Assembly (NCBI GenBank): GCA_024508855.1 | Contig: JANINJ010000008.1 | Coordinates: forward strand, 1-60,107 | Source: Xanthobacteraceae bacterium | GTDB lineage: Bacteria > Pseudomonadota > Alphaproteobacteria > Rhizobiales > Xanthobacteraceae | Reading direction: 5' to 3' | DNA: 60,107 bases | Part shown: positions 54,187 to 60,107 of the stretch, one piece after another | How positions within the stretch are numbered: the stretch's first letter is position 1 | Layout: the number at the start of each line of letters is the position of its first letter | Notes under the pieces: model-generated | What the model was told of the DNA's origin: nothing | Database searches by the model: none | What the model saw: the letters and a program-made list of their open reading frames with translations, nothing else | Made by a program: the position numbers and the translations under genes

Positions 54187-55344
54187 TCACTCCGCTAGCT
54201 GAAAGCGTTCGAAGCGGTGAAGCTCCTCTTCGATGCGCCCCTTCAATAGGCGGCGCGGCTGCTTGTCGATCCAGGTCCATTTCTGCATCAGCAACTTCTG
54301 CTTGCTCCGATCGGTCTTGAGATCGATCGCTGCAACGATCCTGTCGCCGACCAGCACCGGCAACGCGAAATAGCCGAACACACGCTTCTCCTTCGGCACG
54401 TAAGCCTCGAAGCGATGCGCGTAGTCGAAAAACAACTGCAATCGTTTTCGCTGGATGATCAGTGGATCGAACGGCGACAGGATGTGAACCTGTTCGGACG
54501 CCGGTTCGCCGGAAATCTCGGCACCCTCGGGCCTCGCCCAGTGCTCCAGCTTGCCGGCGCCCTCCAGCGAGACCGGCACCAGTTCGCGCCGCCGAACCCG
54601 TGACAGGATGACCTGACGAACCGCAGCTTTGCTTTTGGCATCCAGATGGCAAATGGAATCCAGGCTGACGATGCCCTGCGCGCGCAAAGCCCGGTCGAGC
54701 AGATAATCCGAAATCTCTCGTGCAGATGCAGGCTTCGGCAGCCGGTCCCAACCGAAGTGACGTTCCATCAGATCATAGGTCTTGAGCATGCCGTTGCGCT
54801 CGCTGATGGTCAGCGCGCCGGTGTAGAACGCAAGCTGCAGTGCCCGTTTCGACGGCTTGCGGCTGGCCCACAGATGCTCCTTCTCCACCAGCACATCGTC
54901 GTCGATGTCGCGGATGGTCAGCGCGCCGTCCTTGCGGATCAGCGTCATCACCTTGCGCATGTCCGCGTTGCTTACCGAGGCAAACCATTTGTGGCCGTCG
55001 CGGCGGTGACGCTTCATCGCAGGAATGAAGAAACGCAGGTCTTTCGTCGGGATAAAGGACAGCGCGTGCGTCCAGTATTCGAAGACGCTCTTGTCGACGC
55101 TCTGGGCCTGCCGCAGGTCCGCGCGCCGATAGCCGGGAATACGATTCCACAGGATGTGATGATGGCAGCGCTCGATCACATTGATAGTGTCGATCTGCAC
55201 ATAGCCGAGGTGTTCGACCGCAGCCGCGGTAGCTTCAGGCCCCTCTCCGAACGGCGTTGCGGTGTCGAGCCGCTGGGCCCGCAGCCAGAGTCGTCTGGCC
55301 TGAGCTTTGGTCATGGCTATGGATGGACTTGCGGCGCGAGGCAT
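54187..55344 (-). CDS. AlkZ/YcaQ-family winged-helix DNA glycosylase
   Basis: A 385-residue protein of the DUF1006/winged-HTH family. 'AQARRLWLRAQRL' opens the domain; 'LGYVQIDTINVIERCHHHIL' contains the catalytic Q50-I-D52 (QxD), then 'RIPGYRRADLRQAQ' and 'FEYWTHALSFIPTKDLRFFI'. Members unhook interstrand cross-links and alkylated bases. The QxD motif resembles the AlkZ branch more than E. coli YcaQ, to my knowledge QxQ. ATGs at 55344 and 55314 are both possible; the second starts exactly at the conserved domain. It ends just before the palindromic repeat. Confidence 0.88.
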   Translation of the reverse strand: MPRAASPSIAMTKAQARRLWLRAQRLDTATPFGEGPEATAAAVEHLGYVQIDTINVIERCHHHILWNRIPGYRRADLRQAQSVDKSVFEYWTHALSFIPTKDLRFFIPAMKRHRRDGHKWFASVSNADMRKVMTLIRKDGALTIRDIDDDVLVEKEHLWASRKPSKRALQLAFYTGALTISERNGMLKTYDLMERHFGWDRLPKPASAREISDYLLDRALRAQGIVSLDSICHLDAKSKAAVRQVILSRVRRRELVPVSLEGAGKLEHWARPEGAEISGEPASEQVHILSPFDPLIIQRKRLQLFFDYAHRFEAYVPKEKRVFGYFALPVLVGDRIVAAIDLKTDRSKQKLLMQKWTWIDKQPRRLLKGRIEEELHRFERFQLAE

Positions 55345-55376
55345 CGCTGCACTTTAGCCGGATTCGCTGCGCGCCC

Positions 55377-58169
55377 CTACCCGCTGTTGCGCAGACCAGC
55401 CGAGATGCCGTTGATGGTGAGCTGGATGCCGCGCAGTACATCGTCATCGCCGGTTTCCGCGCGATGCGCCTTTAGCAACTCGACCTGCACATGGTTGAGC
55501 GGATCGAGATACGGAAAGCGGTTGCGGATCGAGCGTTCCAGCAACGGATTGTCCTGCAGCAGCCGGTCGTGCCCCATGATCTGCAACAGCGCCGCGATCG
55601 AGCTGTCATATTCGGCACGGATCCGTCCGAAGATGGTCTCGCGCAGGGTTTTGTCCGGCACGAGTTCGGCATAACGCGAGGCGATCGCGATACTGCTCTT
55701 CGACAGCACCATGTCCATGTTCGACAGCAGCATGCGGAAGAACGGCCATTCGCGATACAGCCCACGCAGGAAGTCGATGCCCTTGTCGGGATGCTGCACG
55801 ACCCACTTGTGGACGGCGCTGCCGAAACCATACCAGCCGGGCAGCATCAGCCGGCACTGCGCCCAACTGAACACCCACGGAATTGCACGAAGATCCTCGA
55901 TCTTGCGCGTCTTGGTGCGCGAGGCGGGACGGCTGCCGATATTCAGCGTGGCGATTTCCGTGATGACCGTTGAGGCCCAGAAATAATCTTCAAACCCCTC
56001 GGTCTCGTAGACCAGTCCGCGATAGGCCGCATAGGCGAAGCCGGACAATGCCTCCATCGCTTCGAGATAATCGTTGCGCGGCGCGTTGCGGCGCGGCTGA
56101 AGCAAACTCGCTTCCACGGTTGCAGACGCTAGGATTTCGAGATTGTTGCGTCCGGTTTCTGGATTGGAATATTTGCTCGATATGATTTCGCCCTGCTCGG
56201 TGACGCGGATTTGTCCATTCACCGCACCGCCCGGCTGAGCCAGGATCGCGTCGTAGCTCGGGCCACCGCCACGGCCGACCGAACCGCCGCGGCCGTGGAA
56301 CAGCCGCAGCCGGACGCCATGCCGCTCGAATACGTCGATCAGCCCGATCTCGGCCTTGTAAAGCTCCCAGCCCGAGGTGACGAAGCCGCCATCCTTGTTG
56401 CTGTCGGAATAGCCGAGCATCACCTCCTGTACCGCGCCGCGGCTATCGACCAGCCGCCGATATTCCGGCAGCGACAGCAATTGATCCATGATCGCCGCGC
56501 ATTGCCGCAGATCCTCGATAGTCTCGAACAGCGGCACGATGTTGAGCCGGCTCGTGCCTTTCGCGTCGACTAGGCCGACCTCCTTGAGCAGCAGCGCGAC
56601 CTCGAGAAGGTCGGAAACGCCGCGTGTCATCGAGATGATACATTGCGGAATCACGCCCTCGCCGAAGGTGGCATGGGCAGCGGCGGCGGCGCGCAGCACG
56701 GCGACTTCGCTGACAGTCTCGTCGCCATAGCTGACAAACGGCGATATCAGCGGCCGGCTGGTTCGCAGCTCCCGCGTCAGCAGTGCGATCCGCTCCGCCT
56801 CGTCCAGGTCGCGATAGCCGGTGCCGGGCACAGCAGCTTCAAGCAGTTCGGCAACGGTTCGCTCATGCACGGCAGAATTCTGCCGCATGTCGAGATTGGC
56901 GAGATGGAAGCCGAAGCAATCGACCGCACGCCGCAGCAGCCGCAACCGGCCGCGCGCAATCACATGCAGATGACTGGCGTTCAGCGAGCGATCGATCACA
57001 TCGAGATCGCCGGCGAATTCCGCCACGGTTTCGTAAGGGGCAGCCTGCCCGACCGGCCGTCGGCTGGTTTCGACATTCATCCTGGCCGCCATCGCGGCGA
57101 GCCGCGCATAGATACCGGACACCGCCAGCCGATACGGCTCGCCGCTCCGGTGCGGCGACGTATCCGGCGAACGCTCCGCGAGCGCGCGCAGCTCCGGCGT
57201 CACATCTGCAAGATTAGCGGCCAGCGACAGCTCCGCACCGAGCGCGTGCAACTCATCAAGATAGAACCGCAGGATTAGCGCGCTCTGCAGCCGCAGCGTG
57301 CCGCGCATGACATCCGCCGTGACGAACGGGTTGCCGTCACGGTCGCCGCCGATCCAGCTACCCATGCGCAAGAACGAGGCAAGCCGCTCGCCCTCGCCCG
57401 GCGCACCATCCTGCAGCCGGTCCTCCAGTGCACAATGCAAGCGGGGCACTTCGCGCAGGAACGTATCTTCATAGAACGACAGGCCGTTTGCGACCTCGTC
57501 GAGCACCGTCAGCTTGGTCCGTCGCAGCAGATTGGTCTGCCATAGCGTCAGGACGGCGCGGCGCAACTGCTCCTCGCACAGCGCCACCTCGTCGTTGGTC
57601 ATCTGCACGCGTTCGCGCCGCGCCAGCAGGGACGCCACCTCCATCTCGCGGTCCATGGTGCTCTTGCGCCGAACCTCGGTCGGGTGCGCGGTGAGCACCG
57701 GGCTGACGAGAGCCTTGGCAAAGAAGCGCCGAAGCTCGGCGGCGCCGATCCCAGCCTTGCGCGCATCCTCCAGCGCGCGCGCCAGCGTTCCGGCGCGCGG
57801 CGACGCATCGCCGGTCTGCTCTATCCGCCGCTGCCTGATCTGGTTCTGGTCTTCGGCAATGTTGGCGAGATGCGAAAAATAACTGAAGGCGCGGACGATC
57901 AGCACCGTCTCCTGCGCGGACATGCCGTCGAGGATGGTTTCGAGTTCGCGCCGTGCTGGTTCGTCGTTGTCGCGATGAAACCGCAGCGAGGTCTGGCGGA
58001 TACGCTCGACGAGGTCGAAGACCGCGGCGCCTTCCTGATCGCGGACGGTGTCGCCGAGAATGCGCCCGAGCAGCCGGATGTCATCGCGCAGCCGCGCATC
58101 CTTGGCGGCGTTGTCGTCGCTGCGGTCGGTAAGATTGTCGGAGATCGATGAAATGGTGCTCGCTGACAT
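55377..58169 (-). CDS. ppc: Phosphoenolpyruvate carboxylase
   Basis: A 930-residue enzyme that carboxylates PEP to oxaloacetate. Catalytic segments are intact: H162 in '[13 protein letters not shown]', '[11 protein letters not shown]', '[17 protein letters not shown]' and the C-terminal '[12 protein letters not shown]' (most PEPCs end in NTG). The true start is ATG 58169 ('MSASTISS'); the frame stays open to 58559 but that part lies in the acyl-CoA synthetase gene. It is alone in its direction, 32 bases after the DNA glycosylase start, with which it may share a transcript. Confidence 0.97.
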   Translation of the reverse strand: MSASTISSISDNLTDRSDDNAAKDARLRDDIRLLGRILGDTVRDQEGAAVFDLVERIRQTSLRFHRDNDEPARRELETILDGMSAQETVLIVRAFSYFSHLANIAEDQNQIRQRRIEQTGDASPRAGTLARALEDARKAGIGAAELRRFFAKALVSPVLTAHPTEVRRKSTMDREMEVASLLARRERVQMTNDEVALCEEQLRRAVLTLWQTNLLRRTKLTVLDEVANGLSFYEDTFLREVPRLHCALEDRLQDGAPGEGERLASFLRMGSWIGGDRDGNPFVTADVMRGTLRLQSALILRFYLDELHALGAELSLAANLADVTPELRALAERSPDTSPHRSGEPYRLAVSGIYARLAAMAARMNVETSRRPVGQAAPYETVAEFAGDLDVIDRSLNASHLHVIARGRLRLLRRAVDCFGFHLANLDMRQNSAVHERTVAELLEAAVPGTGYRDLDEAERIALLTRELRTSRPLISPFVSYGDETVSEVAVLRAAAAAHATFGEGVIPQCIISMTRGVSDLLEVALLLKEVGLVDAKGTSRLNIVPLFETIEDLRQCAAIMDQLLSLPEYRRLVDSRGAVQEVMLGYSDSNKDGGFVTSGWELYKAEIGLIDVFERHGVRLRLFHGRGGSVGRGGGPSYDAILAQPGGAVNGQIRVTEQGEIISSKYSNPETGRNNLEILASATVEASLLQPRRNAPRNDYLEAMEALSGFAYAAYRGLVYETEGFEDYFWASTVITEIATLNIGSRPASRTKTRKIEDLRAIPWVFSWAQCRLMLPGWYGFGSAVHKWVVQHPDKGIDFLRGLYREWPFFRMLLSNMDMVLSKSSIAIASRYAELVPDKTLRETIFGRIRAEYDSSIAALLQIMGHDRLLQDNPLLERSIRNRFPYLDPLNHVQVELLKAHRAETGDDDVLRGIQLTINGISAGLRNSG

Positions 58170-58315
58170 GGCTGGCGGTCTCCGGCTGGTCCCGACCGCC
58201 TCCACTCGCAATTTTCCCACGGCTGTGCAAGCCCGCTTATCGGGCCGGCACCTGTCGCGGGCGTGACGGAACTGACCGATTTTCAGGCAGTCAAAGAACC
58301 GTCGTGGATCACACC

Positions 58316-59863
58316 CTAGATTTGCCGTCCGGCTTTCGTCCAATACGGATCGCGCAGCCGTCGCTTGAAGATCTTGCCGGAATCCTCGCGCGGCAGGTTG
58401 CTGCCGGTCTCGATGTGCTTCGGTATCTTGTAACCTGCAAGCACCTTGCCGAGTTGCGCGCGGATCGACGCAATATCGAGCGTGATGTCCGGCTGCGGTT
58501 CGACCACCGCCATCAGCGCCTCGCCGAATTCCTCGTCCGGAATGCCGAACACTGCGCAATCATGCACGCCCGGAATCGCCAGCATCGCGGCCTCGATCTC
58601 CGCCGGATAGATGTTGACGCCACCGGAAATCACCATGTCGCGCTTGCGATCGCAGATGAAGACGTAACCCTCCGCATCGATATAGCCGACGTCGCCGGAG
58701 GTGATGAAACCTTCGCGATCGATCTCGCTGCGCTTCTCCGGCTTGTTGTGATAGGTGAAGTCGGGATTGCCGGCGATGCGCGAATAGATCTCGCCGATCT
58801 CGCCCTGCGGCAGTTCCTTACCATCCTCGCCGATGAAGCGAAGCTCCGCGCCGGGTGAAATCTTGCCGACGGTGCCCGGCTTCTTCAGCGCGTCTTCCGA
58901 ATTGGCGAACGTGACGGCGCCGGATTCGGTGCTGCCGTAGAATTCGTGGATCACCGGGCCCCACCAGTCGATCATCGCGCGCTTGACATCGGCGGGACAC
59001 GGCGCCGCGGCGTGGATGATATGACGCAGCGACGACATATGGTATTTGTCGCGCACGCTCTGCGGCAGCTTCATCAGACGGATGAACATGGTCGGCACCA
59101 TGAAGATGGTGTCGATCTTTTCATCCTGCACCAGGCGCAGGAATTCCTCCGGATCGAAGCGCGGCATCAGCGCCAGCACGCCGCCGAGCTTGCCCGCGCG
59201 CAGCCCGAACGAGTTCGGTGCGGAATGATACAGCGGCCCCGGACACAGCGCCCGCGCATTCGGCTTCAGGCCGTAGATCATGGCGCGCATGCGCTCCGAG
59301 GACGCGGCCTGCTCCGGCGTCGGCGCGTAGCGCTTCACGCCCTTCGGATGGCCGGTGGTGCCCGACGTGTAGATCATGTTCTGGGGCTGCGGCTGCATCG
59401 GGCCGTCATAGGGAGCCTGCTCCACCAGCCACGCATCGAGATCTATGGCGCCACGCGGCGCCGTGCAATGCGCCGGATCGATCCTGTAATTCGCAAGAAT
59501 TTCCGGCGGCGTCGGAACGCTCAGCACGGTCAGGCCGGGCGTCAGATTCCCCTCCAGTGGATGCAGCAGGTCGGCGTGGCCGATCAGAACGCGGGTCGCG
59601 GTATCCTGCAGGATGTAGGCGACTTCCTCCGGTTTGAAATGCCAGTTCACCGGCACGGCGTAGGCGCCCAGCGTCATCACCGCATAGGCGGCTTCGATGA
59701 AGGAGATGTCGTTGCGCATCAGGATGCAAACGCAATCGCCCGCCTTGACGCCGAGCTTCTGCAAACCGCCCGCGATCCGCGCCGACCGCGCGGCGACTTC
59801 GGAGTGGCTGCGGCGACGATCGCCGCTAATGATGCCGTTGAAGAGAGAAGATGCTGAGGTCAT
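58316..59863 (-). CDS. Acyl-CoA synthetase (AMP-binding family)
   Basis: A 515-residue ANL-superfamily ligase. The ATP-binding P-loop '[15 protein letters not shown]' (164-178), '[13 protein letters not shown]', '[20 protein letters not shown]' and the C-terminal '[13 protein letters not shown]' with the catalytic Lys are all present. It activates a carboxylic acid to its CoA thioester with ATP. The acid is unknown; the neighbouring thiolase, SDR and crotonase point to a fatty, branched or cyclic acid. The start has a weak ribosome-binding site. A repeat lies between it and the crotonase. Confidence 0.93.
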   Translation of the reverse strand: MTSASSLFNGIISGDRRRSHSEVAARSARIAGGLQKLGVKAGDCVCILMRNDISFIEAAYAVMTLGAYAVPVNWHFKPEEVAYILQDTATRVLIGHADLLHPLEGNLTPGLTVLSVPTPPEILANYRIDPAHCTAPRGAIDLDAWLVEQAPYDGPMQPQPQNMIYTSGTTGHPKGVKRYAPTPEQAASSERMRAMIYGLKPNARALCPGPLYHSAPNSFGLRAGKLGGVLALMPRFDPEEFLRLVQDEKIDTIFMVPTMFIRLMKLPQSVRDKYHMSSLRHIIHAAAPCPADVKRAMIDWWGPVIHEFYGSTESGAVTFANSEDALKKPGTVGKISPGAELRFIGEDGKELPQGEIGEIYSRIAGNPDFTYHNKPEKRSEIDREGFITSGDVGYIDAEGYVFICDRKRDMVISGGVNIYPAEIEAAMLAIPGVHDCAVFGIPDEEFGEALMAVVEPQPDITLDIASIRAQLGKVLAGYKIPKHIETGSNLPREDSGKIFKRRLRDPYWTKAGRQI

Positions 59864-59904
59864 TTTTTTCTTTGTAGATCCGGAGGCGTTGACTGTTTCT
59901 GATG

Positions 59905-60029
59905 GTCATCACCGGGCTTGTCCCGGTGATCCACGCCTTGTTCGCCTTTGTGAAAGCAAAGTCGTGGATAGCCGGGACATAGGCGAGCAAAGCAACGCCG
60001 TTCTTCGAATGACTATGCCCGGCCATGAC
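59905..60029. repeat. Dispersed palindromic repeat, long copy (inverted relative to 54038-54163)
   Basis: A 125-base element bounded by GTCATCACCGGGC and CCCGGCCATGAC. Its reverse complement aligns with 54038-54163 over nearly the whole length. A 66-codon open frame inside it is a by-product of the repeat and not a gene. Confidence 0.87.
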
Positions 60030-60040
60030 GACAAGCGGCG

Positions 60041-60107
60041 TTACTCGTCGATGAAACGCGGCGGACGCTTTTCGATGTTGGCGCGAACGGCTTCGGTCTG
60101 GTTCGGG
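60041..60107 (-). CDS. Crotonase/enoyl-CoA hydratase, C-terminal end only (cut by window)
   Basis: The last 21 codons of a minus-strand gene that continues beyond the window. The reading 'NQTEAVRANIEKRPPRF' followed by IDE and TAA is the typical C-terminus of an enoyl-CoA hydratase/isomerase. It would precede the acyl-CoA synthetase in the same direction and adds a beta-oxidation hydratase to the local set. Confidence 0.75.
   Translation of the reverse strand, partial: PNQTEAVRANIEKRPPRFIDE

Noticed and set aside
54086-54751. 221-codon open frame on the minus strand
   Set aside because: Overlaps the DNA glycosylase in another frame and ends in repeat-derived residues.
58170-58559. Open extension of PEP carboxylase by 130 codons upstream
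   Set aside because: Low-complexity Arg-rich translation overlapping the acyl-CoA synthetase end; normal PEPC N-terminus begins at 58169.
59826-60026. 66-codon open frame on the minus strand
   Set aside because: It is the translation of the palindromic repeat (a PxIHDF...TGTSPVMT type sequence common in these genomes) and not a gene.

Overview
The window comes from a GC-rich alphaproteobacterial chromosome, most likely Hyphomicrobiales of the Bradyrhizobium/Rhodopseudomonas/Afipia type. This is inferred from a nearly full bacteriohopanoid gene set that includes the C-2 methylase HpnP and the aminotransferase HpnO, a BcsS-type protein, a Gram-negative class GN sortase with its VIT/vWA substrate, and dispersed palindromic repeats. 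Coding density is high. I see no rRNA, tRNA, CRISPR array, insertion sequence, phage gene or replication origin.

Layout. (1) 0.2-8 kb: an ABM-domain protein, an XRE regulator, the sortase/LPKTA-substrate pair, a small secreted protein, and a GT2-GtrA / GT39 pair that probably glycosylates an envelope component with polyprenyl-phosphate-linked sugars. (2) 8-10.3 kb: DUF72 and DUF488 proteins and a BcsS-like outer-membrane protein. (3) 10.3-29.3 kb: the hopanoid region. hpnC-hpnD-hpnE-shc-hpnG (minus strand, translationally coupled) make hydroxysqualene, squalene, hopene and the nucleoside-cleaved side-chain precursor. ispH and hpnH (plus strand) supply isoprenoid precursor and adenosylhopane. 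hpnO makes aminobacteriohopanetriol, hpnN exports hopanoids, and hpnP adds the 2-methyl group. A second MMPL/RND transporter lies just downstream of hpnP. (4) 29.5-31.8 kb: a chemoreceptor and a stand-alone periplasmic cache protein.

(5) 32-35.5 kb: a minus-strand sugar-acid operon (Ldh2-type dehydrogenase, HpcH/HpaI aldolase, UxaA-type dehydratase). (6) 35.7-39.7 kb: a homoprotocatechuate meta-cleavage group (hpaR divergent from hpaH-hpaF-hpaD-hpaG). It lacks hpaE; the aldolase of block 5 could supply the last step. (7) 39.8-51.3 kb: a branched-chain-amino-acid-type ABC system (substrate-binding protein, LivH, LivM, LivG, LivF) transcribed together with two amidase-signature enzymes, an AtuA/DUF1446 protein and a small AtuA-like protein. 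It is divergent from a LysR regulator and ends in a strong terminator. This is the least explained and most promising system in the window. (8) 51.5-60.1 kb: CoA-thioester metabolism (OB-fold/zinc-ribbon protein, SCP-x-type thiolase, SDR, acyl-CoA synthetase, the end of a crotonase), an AlkZ/YcaQ-type DNA glycosylase and PEP carboxylase.

Three copies of one palindromic repeat lie between genes at 39.7, 54.0 and 59.9 kb. Functional names rest on reading motifs by eye, without database searches. Start codons were chosen from ribosome-binding sites and family N-termini, and several long open frames were trimmed for that reason.
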